A stretch of 64,000 nucleotides of DNA from Bacteroides luhongzhouii (GTDB lineage Bacteria; Bacteroidota; Bacteroidia; Bacteroidales; Bacteroidaceae). Positions 36,864-47,704 of the stretch are shown here, in pieces. Within the stretch, counting starts at the first letter, position 1. Each line of letters opens with the position of its first letter. The notes beneath the pieces were generated by a model. That model ran no database searches. It saw only the letters and a program-made list of their open reading frames with translations, and was not told where the DNA came from. The stretch spans positions 4,154,001 through 4,218,000 of the forward strand of contig NZ_CP059973.1 in NCBI RefSeq assembly GCF_009193295.2, given 5' to 3'. The position numbers and the translations under genes are program-made.

Positions 36864-39440
36864 CTATTCCTCGATTTCGTTGTTGCTTTCGTTTTCATTT
36901 ACGTCTGCTGCATCAGCAATATCAGGAGCATCAGCATTCGGATCACTCACGATTGTTCCTTCTGCTTCTTCTGCCGGAATTTCATCTTCAAGACTTTCTG
37001 TCATAACCTTACATACCGAACCAATCTGATCGTTACGTTTTTCTAGATTTATCAGACGAACGCCTTGAGTAGCACGGCCCATAATACGAACATCAGCTAC
37101 TTTCAAGCGAATGGTGATACCAGACTTATTGATAATCATCAAGTCATTTTCATCGGTTACCGACTTGATTGTTACCAACTTACCTGTTTTTTCGGTAATA
37201 TTCATGGTCTTCACACCCTTACCGCCACGGTTCGTCTTACGATAGTCTTCTATTTCAGAACGTTTGCCATATCCTTGTTCAGAAACTACCATCACAGATT
37301 CTGTCTCCAAATCTTTGATACAAATCATTCCTACTACTTCATCCTGACCGTCATTATCCAATGTAATACCGCGTACACCTGTTGCTGTACGTCCCATCAC
37401 ACGAACTGCGGCTTCATGGAAACGAATTGCACGTCCATTACGGTTGGCAATGATGATTTCATTGTTTCCATTCGTCATACGAACTTCAATAACGCTGTCA
37501 TCTTCACGGATAGTTATGGCATTTACACCATTCTGACGAGGACGAGAATACTGTTCAAGTAATGTCTTCTTTATTACACCTTTCTTAGTACAGAACAATA
37601 CATAATGGCTATTAATAAACTCAGAATCCTCCAAACTCTTCACACGTAAGTATGCAGTTACATTATCGTCTGAATCAATATTCAACAAGTTCTGAATAGC
37701 ACGTCCCTTAGAATTCTTCGTTCCCTCAGGTATTTCATATACTTTCAGCCAATAGCACTTACCTTTTTGGGTAAAGAACATCATGGTATTGTGCATGGTA
37801 GCAGGATAGATATGTTCTACAAAGTCTTCATCACGGGTTTCCGTACCTTTCGAGCCTACTCCCCCACGATTTTGTGCACGGAATTCAGTCAACGGAGTAC
37901 GTTTGATATAACCCATATGAGAAATTGTAATAATCATCTGATCATCTGCATAGAAGTCTTCTGGATTAAACTCTTCTGAAGAATAAACGATTTCAGAACG
38001 ACGTTCATCTCCATATTTCGTTTTAACTTCCAACAATTCATTTTTCATTACCTGACGACATACTTCATCATCCGCCAAAATACTTTCCAAATAAGAGATC
38101 TGCTTCATTATTTCTTCGTATTCCGCATGAAGCTGATCCTGCATCAGACCTGTCAATTGACGCAAACGCATTTCTACAATTGCGCGAGCCTGAATTTCTG
38201 TCAGGTTGAATCGTTCAATCAAGCCTGTTATAGCGTCATTAGGAGTTTTTGCTGCACGAATGATACGAATTACTTCGTCGATATTATCCGAAGCAATTAT
38301 CAAACCTTCAAGAATGTGCGCACGCTCTTTCGCTTTACGAAGATCGAACTGAGTACGACGAATAACAACTTCGTGCCTATGTTCGATGAAATATTTAATT
38401 AAATCTCTCAGATTCAACGTTTTTGGACGTCCATGAACCAAAGCAACATTGTTTACGCCAAAAGATGTCTGCAAAGCTGTCATTTTATAGAGTTTGTTCA
38501 ACACTACACTTGCATTTGCATCACGTTTTATGTCAATAACAATACGCATACCGTCACGGTCAGACTCATCATTGGCATTTGAGATACCTTCTATTTTCTT
38601 ATCATTTACAAGATCAGCTATATACTTAATCAACTCGGCCTTATTTACATTATAAGGAATCTCGGTTATTACGATCTTATCATGTGTCTGTCCGCTTTCG
38701 ATTTCGGCTTTCGCACGCATAATTACACGTCCTCGCCCAGTCAAATATGCCTCGCGTACACCACTCACACCATATATAAACCCGCCAGTAGGGAAATCTG
38801 GTGCTTTGACAAATTCCATCAGTTCCTCTACCGTTATTTCCGGATTATCAATATATGCCTCACATGCTTCAATTACTTCCGAAAGATTATGAGGAGGCAT
38901 ATTGGTAGCCATACCTACAGCGATACCGGATGCTCCGTTCACCAGAAGATTCGGGATACGTGTTGGCATAACTTTAGGTTCTACCAGCGTATTATCAAAG
39001 TTAGGCTCAAAATCGACGGTTTCCTTATACAGGTCATCCATCATTGCTTCACCCAACTTATTAAGACGAGCTTCTGTATAACGCATAGCTGCAGGGCTAT
39101 CACCGTCTACAGAACCAAAATTTCCCTGTCCATCTACCAAAGGATAACGCATTGCCCATTCCTGAGCCATACGCACCATTGCAAAATAAACAGAAAAATC
39201 TCCATGAGGATGGTACTTACCAAGTACCTCACCCACGATTCTGGCTGATTTCTTATAAGGTTTGTCTGAAGTATTGCCCAATTCCATCATTCCGTATAAA
39301 ATTCTACGGTGAACAGGCTTAAATCCATCTCTAACATCCGGAAGGGCACGTGAAACGATGACCGACATGGAGTAGTCAATGTACGATGACTTCATTTCCT
39401 CCTCGATGTTAATCTTTATAATTCTGTCTTGTTCAAGCAT
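36864..39440 (-). CDS. gyrA: DNA gyrase subunit A (with Phe82)
   Basis: An 858-residue GyrA. With GyrB it introduces negative supercoils. The breakage-reunion domain (1-520) holds the catalytic Tyr121 ([10 protein letters not shown]). The C-terminal six-bladed pinwheel (about 520-820) has repeated (N/G)-R-(N/T)-G motifs and GyrA-box-like sequence near [12 protein letters not shown]. An acidic tail rich in Glu and Asp ends the protein. The quinolone-determining region reads [18 protein letters not shown], with Phe82 (codon TTT, 39195-39197) where Bacteroides normally has Ser. Asp81 and Ala118 are unchanged. This predicts fluoroquinolone resistance. Confidence 0.97.
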   Translation of the reverse strand: MLEQDRIIKINIEEEMKSSYIDYSMSVIVSRALPDVRDGFKPVHRRILYGMMELGNTSDKPYKKSARIVGEVLGKYHPHGDFSVYFAMVRMAQEWAMRYPLVDGQGNFGSVDGDSPAAMRYTEARLNKLGEAMMDDLYKETVDFEPNFDNTLVEPKVMPTRIPNLLVNGASGIAVGMATNMPPHNLSEVIEACEAYIDNPEITVEELMEFVKAPDFPTGGFIYGVSGVREAYLTGRGRVIMRAKAEIESGQTHDKIVITEIPYNVNKAELIKYIADLVNDKKIEGISNANDESDRDGMRIVIDIKRDANASVVLNKLYKMTALQTSFGVNNVALVHGRPKTLNLRDLIKYFIEHRHEVVIRRTQFDLRKAKERAHILEGLIIASDNIDEVIRIIRAAKTPNDAITGLIERFNLTEIQARAIVEMRLRQLTGLMQDQLHAEYEEIMKQISYLESILADDEVCRQVMKNELLEVKTKYGDERRSEIVYSSEEFNPEDFYADDQMIITISHMGYIKRTPLTEFRAQNRGGVGSKGTETRDEDFVEHIYPATMHNTMMFFTQKGKCYWLKVYEIPEGTKNSKGRAIQNLLNIDSDDNVTAYLRVKSLEDSEFINSHYVLFCTKKGVIKKTLLEQYSRPRQNGVNAITIREDDSVIEVRMTNGNNEIIIANRNGRAIRFHEAAVRVMGRTATGVRGITLDNDGQDEVVGMICIKDLETESVMVVSEQGYGKRSEIEDYRKTNRGGKGVKTMNITEKTGKLVTIKSVTDENDLMIINKSGITIRLKVADVRIMGRATQGVRLINLEKRNDQIGSVCKVMTESLEDEIPAEEAEGTIVSDPNADAPDIADAADVNENESNNEIEE

Positions 39441-39753
39441 TTAAAATGATTATTAATTATACATTCTACGGTTTGTAAAAAACCACGCTAAAGTACTACT
39501 TTTCCCCGATATACGAAAGTTTTTAGAAAGAAAGTTTTATCATGACCGGGACGACAATCCACTAAACTTTAAAATTCAAAAATAAAAAGATAAAAACGAT
39601 AAATATAATATGGAAAGATAGATAACATCGGCAAAAAAGAGCTTGATATTTGTTATACCTTATATATATAATGCAAATACACCGTTTTTATGGCACGCCA
39701 TTTGTAGATATAAGAAATAAAGCAAATATTGCAATACAAACTTGATTAATGCG

Positions 39754-39761
39754 TATATTTG
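39754..39761 (+). promoter_or_regulatory. -7 box of the clpC promoter
   Basis: TATATTTG matches TAnnTTTG, 33 bases before the clpC ATG. No clear -33 TTTG is present. The rest of the 354-base gap between the divergent gyrA and clpC genes (39441-39794) is AT-rich, without an ORF. Confidence 0.55.
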
Positions 39762-39794
39762 CCAGTGAATAACCCTTAGAAGAAAAGGAAAAGT

Positions 39795-42323
39795 ATGAAT
39801 AATCAATTCTCACAAAGAGTTTCCGACATTATCGTCTATAGTAAGGAAGAAGCGAATCGGTTGAGAAGTAGGTATATAGGCCCTGAGCACCTGCTTCTGG
39901 GAATCCTCCGTGACGGTGAAGGAAAAGCTATCGAGATATTGTCTAAACTCAACACCAATCTAGCTGCTATAAAGCAACAGATTGAAGCTCAGCTGAAGGC
40001 AGAAGCTGATGATATGTTATTGCCCGATGCAGAGATACCGTTATCTAATGATGCGGCAAAGATATTAAAAATGTGTATTTTAGAAGCTCGTGGAATGAAA
40101 AGTAACATTGCTGATACAGAACATGTATTATTGGCTATTTTAAGAGAAAAAAACAATATGGCAGCTTCCGTACTTGAAGCAAACGATATAAATTATGTGA
40201 AAGTACTGGAGCAAGCTACATTGCAACCAGATATAAACTCTGGCATGGGTTTTACGGAAGACGATGATGATGACGAAGAAATGTCTTCTCCTCGTTCCGG
40301 CAGAGGTGGTTCGGACGAACGCCAACAGGCACAAACCGCTTCTAAGAAGCCGTCTAATGACACGCCGGTACTTGACAATTTCGGTACTGACATGACAAAA
40401 GCGGCAGAAGAAGGACGCTTGGATCCCGTTGTCGGCAGAGAGAGAGAAATCGAACGTTTAGCGCAGATCTTAAGCCGCCGCAAAAAGAATAATCCGATTT
40501 TGATTGGTGAGCCTGGTGTAGGAAAATCAGCGATTGTTGAAGGTCTTGCATTAAGAATCATTCAGAAAAAGGTTTCGCGGATTCTGTTTGATAAACGAGT
40601 TGTTGCTCTTGATATGACCGCTGTTGTAGCAGGAACCAAATATCGCGGACAATTTGAAGAACGTATTCGTTCCATTCTCAATGAATTACAAAAAAATCCG
40701 AATGTAATATTATTCATTGATGAAATCCACACGATTGTAGGCGCAGGCTCTGCGGCAGGCTCTATGGATGCTGCCAATATGCTAAAACCAGCATTGGCAA
40801 GAGGAGAAATACAATGTATTGGTGCTACCACTCTTGATGAATACCGTAAGAACATTGAGAAAGACGGTGCTTTGGAACGTCGTTTCCAAAAAGTAATAGT
40901 AGAACCGACTACTGCTGCGGAAACTTTGCAGATTTTGCGTAATATCAAAGATAAATATGAAGATCACCACAATGTTTATTATACGGATGAAGCATTGGAA
41001 GCATGTGTCAAGCTGACAGACCGCTATATCACAGATCGTAATTTCCCTGATAAAGCTATTGACGCTTTAGATGAAGCCGGTTCACGCGTGCATCTTACCA
41101 ATGTCAATGTGCCTAAAGAGATAGAAGAACAAGAAAAACTGATCGAAGAGGCCAAAAGCAAAAAAAACGAAGCTGTGAAATCGCAGAATTTCGAACTTGC
41201 CGCTAGCTTCCGTGATAAGGAGAAAGAGCTTTCTATCCAATTGGATGAAATGAAAAAAGAATGGGAAGCCAACCTGAAAGAAAACAGGCAAACTGTTGAC
41301 GCAGAAGAAATTGCCAATGTTATCTCAATGATGTCAGGCATTCCGGTACAACGGATGGCACAGGCTGAAGGTATCAAGCTCGCAGGTATGAAAGAAGATT
41401 TGCAAGCTAAAGTCATCGCACAAGATACAGCGATAGAAAAGCTGGTTAAAGCTATTCTGCGAAGCCGTGTAGGCCTAAAAGACCCTAATAAGCCAATTGG
41501 CACATTTATGTTCTTAGGCCCGACAGGAGTTGGTAAAACTCACTTAGCAAAAGAGTTAGCCAAATATATGTTTGGTTCTGCTGATGCACTGATTCGTATA
41601 GATATGAGTGAATATATGGAGAAGTTCACTGTTTCACGCTTGGTCGGAGCACCTCCGGGATATGTAGGATATGAAGAAGGTGGTCAGTTGACAGAAAAAG
41701 TACGCCGTAAACCATATTCAATTGTATTGCTTGATGAGATAGAAAAAGCACATCCGGATGTATTCAATATCTTGCTTCAGGTAATGGATGAGGGGCGTTT
41801 GACTGACAGTTATGGCAGAATGGTAGATTTCAAAAATACCGTTATTATCATGACTTCCAATATAGGAACCCGTCAGCTGAAAGACTTTGGACGCGGTGTT
41901 GGTTTTGCGACACAAAACCGCCTGGATGATAAAGAATTCTCGCGAAGTGTAATACAGAAAGCTCTAAATAAATCATTCGCGCCCGAATTCATCAATCGTG
42001 TAGATGAAATAATCACGTTTGATCAACTTTCTCTGGAAGCGATAACAAAGATTATAGACATAGAGCTGAAAGGATTGTATGATAGAATAGAATCTATTGG
42101 TTACAAGCTTGTTATTGAAGATAAAGCGAAAGAATTTATCGCAGGTAAGGGATATGACGTACAATATGGCGCCCGTCCTTTGAAGCGAGCAATTCAAACT
42201 TATCTGGAGGATGGTTTATCCGAACTCATCATTTCCTCCTCTTTAAAGGAGGGAGATACTATTCAGGTATCTCTTAATGAAGAAAAAGGTGAATTGGAGA
42301 TGAAAGTTGTCACTCCGGAATAA
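39795..42323 (+). CDS. clpC: ATP-dependent Clp protease ATP-binding subunit ClpC
   Basis: An 842-residue AAA+ unfoldase. It has an N-terminal double Clp-N repeat (about 1-145), a charged linker with a DDDDDEE run, AAA-1 with Walker A GEPGVGKS, a UVR-like middle domain (about 435-475), and AAA-2 with [12 protein letters not shown] and the [12 protein letters not shown] motif. It ends in a ClpB-D2 small domain. ClpC delivers damaged or tagged proteins to ClpP. It is monocistronic, with a terminator at 42362. Confidence 0.96.
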   Translation: MNNQFSQRVSDIIVYSKEEANRLRSRYIGPEHLLLGILRDGEGKAIEILSKLNTNLAAIKQQIEAQLKAEADDMLLPDAEIPLSNDAAKILKMCILEARGMKSNIADTEHVLLAILREKNNMAASVLEANDINYVKVLEQATLQPDINSGMGFTEDDDDDEEMSSPRSGRGGSDERQQAQTASKKPSNDTPVLDNFGTDMTKAAEEGRLDPVVGREREIERLAQILSRRKKNNPILIGEPGVGKSAIVEGLALRIIQKKVSRILFDKRVVALDMTAVVAGTKYRGQFEERIRSILNELQKNPNVILFIDEIHTIVGAGSAAGSMDAANMLKPALARGEIQCIGATTLDEYRKNIEKDGALERRFQKVIVEPTTAAETLQILRNIKDKYEDHHNVYYTDEALEACVKLTDRYITDRNFPDKAIDALDEAGSRVHLTNVNVPKEIEEQEKLIEEAKSKKNEAVKSQNFELAASFRDKEKELSIQLDEMKKEWEANLKENRQTVDAEEIANVISMMSGIPVQRMAQAEGIKLAGMKEDLQAKVIAQDTAIEKLVKAILRSRVGLKDPNKPIGTFMFLGPTGVGKTHLAKELAKYMFGSADALIRIDMSEYMEKFTVSRLVGAPPGYVGYEEGGQLTEKVRRKPYSIVLLDEIEKAHPDVFNILLQVMDEGRLTDSYGRMVDFKNTVIIMTSNIGTRQLKDFGRGVGFATQNRLDDKEFSRSVIQKALNKSFAPEFINRVDEIITFDQLSLEAITKIIDIELKGLYDRIESIGYKLVIEDKAKEFIAGKGYDVQYGARPLKRAIQTYLEDGLSELIISSSLKEGDTIQVSLNEEKGELEMKVVTPE

Positions 42324-42361
42324 GATTATTTCCTGAATAAGAAAATAAAATAATATGCCAT

Positions 42362-42394
42362 AATGTCAGACCTTCGGGTCTGGCATTTTTTTTG
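42362..42394 (+). terminator. Terminator after clpC
   Basis: AATGTCAGACC, the UUCG tetraloop and GGTCTGGCATT form an 11-bp stem with one G-T wobble, followed by an 8-base T run. Confidence 0.92.
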
Positions 42395-42456
42395 TCTCTA
42401 TCTGAACAAACATCAATTAAAATTAATCAATAGATAAACTAAAAAATATACGTATT

Positions 42457-44502
42457 ATGCAAAAAGGTAATATTGGGGTTACAACAGAGAACATTTTCCC
42501 TATCATTAAAAAGTTCTTGTACAGTGACCATGAAATTTTTCTGCGCGAATTAGTATCCAATGCAGTAGACGCCACTCAGAAGCTGAATACGCTTGCTTCT
42601 ATTGGCGAATTTAAGGGTGAACTGGGTGATTTAACCGTTCACGTTGAATTGGGCAAAGATACCATTACTATTTCCGACCGTGGTATCGGTTTAACTGCAG
42701 AGGAAATTGAAAAGTACATCAATCAAATAGCCTTTTCAGGAGCTAACGACTTCTTGGAGAAATATAAGAATGACGCAAATGCCATTATCGGACATTTCGG
42801 ACTTGGCTTCTACTCTGCTTTTATGGTTGCAAAGAAAGTAGAAATTATTACTAAATCATACAGAGACGGTGCACAAGCCGTCAAATGGACCTGCGATGGT
42901 AGCCCTGAATTCACTATTGAAGAAATAGAAAAAGCTGATCGTGGATCAGACATCATCTTATACATTGATGATGACTGCAAAGAATTCCTCGAAGAAGCAC
43001 GTATTTCCGAACTTCTGAAAAAATATTGCAGCTTCCTTCCTGTTCCTATTGCATTTGGGAAAAAGAAAGAGTGGAAAGACGGCAAGCAGGTAGAAACAGC
43101 CGAAGATAATATAATCAATGATACCACTCCTTTATGGACACGTAAACCTAGCGAACTTTCGGATGAAGATTACAAATCATTCTATAGCAAGCTATATCCG
43201 ATGTCTGATGAACCACTATTCTGGATTCACCTGAATGTTGATTATCCATTCCATTTGACCGGTATCCTCTATTTCCCGAAGGTAAAAAGCAATATTGAAT
43301 TAAATAAGAATAAGATTCAGTTATATTGCAACCAGGTATATGTTACAGATTCGGTTGAAGGTATTGTGCCGGACTTCCTGACTTTGTTACATGGCGTAAT
43401 TGATTCTCCGGATATTCCGTTGAACGTTTCCCGTTCGTATTTGCAAAGCGACTCGAACGTTAAGAAGATTTCAACATATATCACAAAGAAAGTATCCGAC
43501 CGTTTGCAGTCTATATTCAAAAATGATCGTAAGCAGTTTGAGGAAAAGTGGAACGATTTAAAAATATTTATCAATTATGGAATGCTAACGCAAGAGGATT
43601 TCTATGATAAAGCACAAAAATTTGCCCTTTTCACCGATACAAATGACAAGCATTATACATTTGAAGAGTATCAAACCCTTATTAAAGATAATCAGACAGA
43701 TAAAGATGGAAACCTAATCTATCTGTATGCAAATAACAAAGATGAGCAATATAGTTATATTGAAGCTGCCACCAACAAAGGATACAATGTTCTGCTCATG
43801 GATGGCCAGTTGGATGTAGCTATGGTGAGCATGCTAGAACAAAAACTTGAAAAATCTCGTTTCACTCGTGTAGACAGTGATGTTGTTGACAATCTTATTG
43901 TAAAAGAAGATAAGAAAGGTGAAACGTTGGAAGCCAATAAACAGGATGCAATCACAACAGCCTTCAAGAGTCAATTGCCTAAAATGGATAAAGTTGAATT
44001 CAATGTCATGACACAGGCATTAGGAGAAAATTCAGCTCCAGTCATGATTACTCAAAGCGAATATATGCGTCGTATGAAAGAAATGGCGAATATTCAGGCT
44101 GGAATGAGTTTCTATGGCGAAATGCCTGATATGTTTAATCTCATTCTGAATTCAGACCATAAGTTGATAAAACAGGTATTGAATGAAGAAGAAAGCGCTT
44201 GCCAAGCAGAAGTAGCTCCGATACTTTCTGAAATGGATAATGTCAACAAACAACGTAATGAGTTGAAGGACAAACAAAAAGATAAGAAAGAAGAAGAAAT
44301 CCCCACATCAGAAAAAGATGAATTAAACAATCTGGATAAGAAATGGGATGATCTGAAAAGCAAGAAAGAAGCTATCTTTATCGGCTACGCAAGCAATAAT
44401 AAAGTTATCCGCCAGCTGATCGATTTGGCTTTATTGCAAAACAATATGCTAAGAGGTGAAGCTTTGAATAACTTCGTAAAACGTAGCATAGAATTGATTT
44501 AA
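42457..44502 (+). CDS. htpG: Molecular chaperone HtpG (Hsp90)
   Basis: A 681-residue Hsp90. The N-terminal GHKL ATPase domain has FLRELVSNAVDATQKL, the DRGIGLTAEEI and GHFGLGFYSAFMV motifs. The middle domain has NVSRSYLQSD and the C-terminal dimerisation domain follows. A Lys/Glu-rich segment (about 590-640, KDKQKDKKEEEIPTSEKDE) lengthens the C-terminal region relative to E. coli. No clear promoter box is visible in the 60 bases upstream. Confidence 0.97.
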   Translation: MQKGNIGVTTENIFPIIKKFLYSDHEIFLRELVSNAVDATQKLNTLASIGEFKGELGDLTVHVELGKDTITISDRGIGLTAEEIEKYINQIAFSGANDFLEKYKNDANAIIGHFGLGFYSAFMVAKKVEIITKSYRDGAQAVKWTCDGSPEFTIEEIEKADRGSDIILYIDDDCKEFLEEARISELLKKYCSFLPVPIAFGKKKEWKDGKQVETAEDNIINDTTPLWTRKPSELSDEDYKSFYSKLYPMSDEPLFWIHLNVDYPFHLTGILYFPKVKSNIELNKNKIQLYCNQVYVTDSVEGIVPDFLTLLHGVIDSPDIPLNVSRSYLQSDSNVKKISTYITKKVSDRLQSIFKNDRKQFEEKWNDLKIFINYGMLTQEDFYDKAQKFALFTDTNDKHYTFEEYQTLIKDNQTDKDGNLIYLYANNKDEQYSYIEAATNKGYNVLLMDGQLDVAMVSMLEQKLEKSRFTRVDSDVVDNLIVKEDKKGETLEANKQDAITTAFKSQLPKMDKVEFNVMTQALGENSAPVMITQSEYMRRMKEMANIQAGMSFYGEMPDMFNLILNSDHKLIKQVLNEEESACQAEVAPILSEMDNVNKQRNELKDKQKDKKEEEIPTSEKDELNNLDKKWDDLKSKKEAIFIGYASNNKVIRQLIDLALLQNNMLRGEALNNFVKRSIELI

Positions 44503-44624
44503 TATCGCCCCTTTAAACATTACACATACTTCAAGAAAGAGCATTCAACGTTAAATACACGTTGTAATGCTCTTTTTCAATTTAAAACGCTCGGTAAAAT
44601 ATCGATTAATTGAAAAGTATTGTA

Positions 44625-44632
44625 TATATTTG
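44625..44632 (+). promoter_or_regulatory. -7 box of the patatin gene promoter
   Basis: TATATTTG matches TAnnTTTG, 41 bases before the ATG at 44674. Confidence 0.55.
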
Positions 44633-44673
44633 AACACTTAATAGACAAAAAATTCAATTGTTTGATTTGGGTT

Positions 44674-46974
44674 ATGAGAAAGATTTTTTTAGTGTTAATT
44701 ACTTTATGGCTGATTATTCCGGCTATCCATGCCCAAAAAGTAGGACTTGTATTAAGCGGTGGTGGCGCCAAAGGGATGACGCACATCGGTATCATTCGCG
44801 CTTTAGAAGAAAACAACATTCCTATTGATTACATTGCAGGCACTTCCATGGGAGCCATTATCGGTTCTTTATATGCCATGGGATACTCTCCTGACGACAT
44901 GGTAGAACTTCTCAAGTCGGAAGACTTTAAACGATGGTATTCCGGAGAAGTGGAAGAAAAATATGTATATCACTTCAAAAAGAATCTTCCCACTCCCGAA
45001 TTTTTCAATATTCGTTTTTCATTCAAAGACTCACTGAAAAGTTTGAAACCTCAATTCCTGCCTACCAGTGTTGTCAATCCGATTCAGATGAATCTCGTTT
45101 TTGTAGACCTGTACGCACGTGCCACAGCTGCTTGTAAGGGAGATTTTGATAAACTTTTTGTGCCTTTCCGTTGCATTGCGTCCGATGTATATAACAAAAA
45201 ACAATTAGTCATGAAGGAAGGAGATTTAGGAGATGCTGTAAGAGCTTCCATGAGTTTCCCATTCATGTTTAAACCTATTGAAATAGACAATGTATTAGCC
45301 TATGACGGAGGTATTTATAATAATTTTCCTACAGATGTCATGAGAGATGATTTTCATCCGGATGTCATCATAGGAAGCGTCGTGTCAACCAATCCCACTA
45401 AACCCAAAGAAAATGACCTCATGAGTCAAATTGAGAATATGGTGATGCAGAAAACCGACTATTCCATTCCGGATTCTATGGGGATTTTAATGACGTTTAA
45501 ATATGACAATGTCAATCTAATGGATTTTCAACGCATTGACGAATTACATGATATAGGATATAATCGAACCATCAGTATGATGGATTCAATCAAAAGTCGT
45601 ATCCATCGGCGTGTAAATCTGGACAATATACGTTTAAGAAGAATGGTATACCGGAGTAATTACCCGGAACTACGCTTTAAAAATATCATCATTGACGGAG
45701 CTAATCCACAACAACAAGTATATATTAAAAGAGAATTTCATAAATCAGATAACAAAGAATTCACTTATGAGGATTTAAAACAAGGTTATTTCCGATTGTT
45801 ATCTGATAAAATGATTTCCGAAATTATACCACATGCAATTTATAATCCGGAAGACGACACCTACGATCTACATTTAAAGGTGAAATTAGAAAATAATTTT
45901 GCTGTGGGGTTGGGAGGAAATATATCCACTTCCAACTCCAATCAGATCTATCTGGGGCTTAGCTATCAGGATTTAAACTACTATGCCAAAGAGTTTATCC
46001 TCGACGGGCAACTCGGAAAAGTATATAATAACGTGCAGTTTATGGCAAAGATTGACTTCGCCACTGCTATTCCTACCTCATACCGCTTTATAGGCTCAAT
46101 CAGTACTTTCGACTATTTCAAGAAAGACAAACTTTTCTCGCGAAATAATAAACCCGCCTTTAATCAGAAAGACGAACGTTTCTTAAAATTGCAGGTCGGA
46201 TTACCTTTCCTTTCGAGTAAACGAGCAGAGTTTGGGGTCGGAATAGCCAAAATAGAAGATAAATATTTTCAAAAAAGTGTGATTGACTTTGGAAATGACA
46301 AATTTGACAAAAGTCGCTATGATTTATTCGGTGGATCAATCAGCTTTAATGGAAGTACCCTAAATTCTAAACAATACCCCACACGTGGATACAGAGAAGC
46401 TCTTGTTGCCCAGATATTCGTTGGAAAAGAACGATTCTACCCTGGCGAAGGTAGTACCACCACCAACAATAATAAAGACCATCACTCATGGCTGCAATTA
46501 TCATACATGAAAGAAAAATATCATAATATGAGTGAACATTGGGTTTTAGGGTGGTATTTGAAGGCATTATATGCCTCTAAAAACTTTTCCGAGAACTATA
46601 CGGCCACAATGATGCAGGCTGGAGAGTTTTCTCCCACACTACACAGTAAATTGACCTACAACGAAGCCTTTCGTGCCAATCAATTTGTAGGAGCTGGTAT
46701 TCGGCCTATTTACCGTTTAAACCAAATGTTCCATCTTCGGGGAGAATTTTATGGTTTTATGCCCATTTATCCAATCGAAAGAAACTCGTTGAATAAAGCA
46801 TATTATGGAAAAGCTTTCTCCAAGTTTGAATATTTAGGAGAAATTTCTGTTGTATGTCAATTACCTTTTGGAGACATCTCTGCATATGTAAATCATTATA
46901 GCTCACCGAAAAGGGAGTGGAATGTCGGACTGAGTATAGGTTGGCAATTATTCAATTATCGGTTCATAGAATAA
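44674..46974 (+). CDS. Patatin-like phospholipase with C-terminal beta-barrel (PlpD-like)
   Basis: A 766-residue outer-membrane protein. A signal peptide (MRKIFLVLITLWLIIPAIHA) is followed by a patatin domain (about 22-225). The oxyanion hole is LSGGGAKG, the nucleophile Ser58 lies in AGTSMG, and the catalytic Asp211 in YDGGIYNNFP. A POTRA-like segment comes at about 325-400, and a 16-stranded-type barrel (about 400-766) ends in a beta signal with a terminal aromatic pattern (WQLFNYRFIE). This is the type Vd (PlpD) layout, in which the lipase is carried across the outer membrane by its own barrel. The frame reaches a TTG at 44620, but that lies within the promoter. Confidence 0.92.
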   Translation: MRKIFLVLITLWLIIPAIHAQKVGLVLSGGGAKGMTHIGIIRALEENNIPIDYIAGTSMGAIIGSLYAMGYSPDDMVELLKSEDFKRWYSGEVEEKYVYHFKKNLPTPEFFNIRFSFKDSLKSLKPQFLPTSVVNPIQMNLVFVDLYARATAACKGDFDKLFVPFRCIASDVYNKKQLVMKEGDLGDAVRASMSFPFMFKPIEIDNVLAYDGGIYNNFPTDVMRDDFHPDVIIGSVVSTNPTKPKENDLMSQIENMVMQKTDYSIPDSMGILMTFKYDNVNLMDFQRIDELHDIGYNRTISMMDSIKSRIHRRVNLDNIRLRRMVYRSNYPELRFKNIIIDGANPQQQVYIKREFHKSDNKEFTYEDLKQGYFRLLSDKMISEIIPHAIYNPEDDTYDLHLKVKLENNFAVGLGGNISTSNSNQIYLGLSYQDLNYYAKEFILDGQLGKVYNNVQFMAKIDFATAIPTSYRFIGSISTFDYFKKDKLFSRNNKPAFNQKDERFLKLQVGLPFLSSKRAEFGVGIAKIEDKYFQKSVIDFGNDKFDKSRYDLFGGSISFNGSTLNSKQYPTRGYREALVAQIFVGKERFYPGEGSTTTNNNKDHHSWLQLSYMKEKYHNMSEHWVLGWYLKALYASKNFSENYTATMMQAGEFSPTLHSKLTYNEAFRANQFVGAGIRPIYRLNQMFHLRGEFYGFMPIYPIERNSLNKAYYGKAFSKFEYLGEISVVCQLPFGDISAYVNHYSSPKREWNVGLSIGWQLFNYRFIE

Positions 46975-47001
46975 TTTTCTACAAAAAAAGTCGTTGAAAA
47001 G

Positions 47002-47032
47002 CTTGCTAGTTCGGGAAAAGTCCGTATCTTTG
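47002..47032 (+). promoter_or_regulatory. Promoter of the tRNA-Arg cluster
   Basis: CTTG (47002-47005) and TATCTTTG (47025-47032) have a 19-base spacer, one mismatch from TTTG-N19-TAnnTTTG. The first tRNA begins 22 bases downstream. Confidence 0.7.
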
Positions 47033-47053
47033 CACCCGTTAAAACAAAATAAT

Positions 47054-47127
47054 GGCCGCGTAGCTCAACTGAATAGAGTAGCTGACTACGGATCAGCCGG
47101 TTACAGGTTTGAATCCTGTCGCGGTCA
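47054..47127 (+). tRNA. tRNA-Arg (anticodon ACG), copy 1
   Basis: A 74-base cloverleaf. The acceptor is GGCCGCG/CGCGGTC, the anticodon stem GCTGA/TCAGC with loop CTACGGA (anticodon ACG), and the T arm ACAGG/CCTGT with loop TTTGAAT. The ACG anticodon is read as inosine at position 34 after editing. Confidence 0.95.
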
Positions 47128-47147
47128 CTTTTTTGAATTAACAGAAT

Positions 47148-47221
47148 GGCCGCGTAGCTCAACTGAATAGAGTAGCTGACTACGGATCAGCCGGTTACAG
47201 GTTTGAATCCTGTCGCGGTCA
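47148..47221 (+). tRNA. tRNA-Arg (anticodon ACG), copy 2
   Basis: Identical to copy 1 over all 74 bases, 20 bases downstream. Confidence 0.95.
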
Positions 47222-47243
47222 CTTTTTCTTGAATTAACAAAAT

Positions 47244-47317
47244 GGTCGCGTAGCTCAACTGAATAGAGTAGCTGACTACGGATCAGCCGGTTACAGGTTT
47301 GAATCCTGTCGCGATCA
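47244..47317 (+). tRNA. tRNA-Arg (anticodon ACG), copy 3 with acceptor change
   Basis: Same as copies 1 and 2 except for a compensatory change in the acceptor stem: C3-G70 is replaced by T3-A70 (GGTCGCG with CGCGATC), keeping the pairing. Confidence 0.95.
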
Positions 47318-47319
47318 CT

Positions 47320-47348
47320 AAATCCTCTGCATTTTATGTGGAGGATTT
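47320..47348 (+). terminator. Terminator of the tRNA-Arg cluster
   Basis: AAATCCTCTGCAT pairs with ATGTGGAGGATTT (two G-T wobbles) around a 3-base loop, then TTACTTTT. Confidence 0.75.
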
Positions 47349-47380
47349 TACTTTTCATCCCATTTCATCGAAGAAATCAA

Positions 47381-47388
47381 CCATTATG
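47381..47388. repeat. Target-site duplication of the outer IS, left copy
   Basis: CCATTATG, matched exactly at 50277-50284. Confidence 0.93.
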
Positions 47389-47446
47389 GGGTCAATGTAA
47401 AAAACAGGTTGAAGTGTTAAAAAACTACCCGAGTGTGAGATTCTTT

Positions 47447-47649
47447 TTAGGCGCATAGCTTGGAGAGTCTGAACAGAAAGAATGGGATATCAGTAACGCC
47501 TCGGAATTGACTTCTGAATGCCTTGACTTTTGCGTTGAAAGATTCAGCGCCGGCATTGGTGGAACGGTTGACAAAGTAATTCAGGATTGTGTCATAGTGG
47601 TTGCGGAATGTTTCTGTAACAGTGCGGAATTGGCCTCCGGCCATTTTCT
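47447..47649 (-). pseudogene. C-terminal fragment of the outer IS transposase
   Basis: This holds the last 67 or so residues of the transposase (MAGGQFRTVTETFRNHYDTI through FRLSKLCA), including the third catalytic acid in NAGAESFNAKVK. It is separated from its own N-terminal part by the 1440-bp inner IS. It is identical to the C-terminus of the inner copy. Confidence 0.9.
47642..47649. repeat. Target-site duplication of the inner IS, left copy
   Basis: CATTTTCT, matched exactly at 49090-49097. It lies within the outer transposase gene. Confidence 0.92.
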
Positions 47650-47704
47650 GGGTCAATGTAAAAAACAGGTTGTTAAAATGTGATAGTCTTGCTAACTTTG
47701 CGGT

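Noticed and set aside
46956..47358. Repeated minus-strand frames (RDRIQTCNRLIRSQLLYSVE) over the tRNA-Arg cluster
   Set aside because: These are translations of the antisense strand of three near-identical tRNA genes, not protein repeats.
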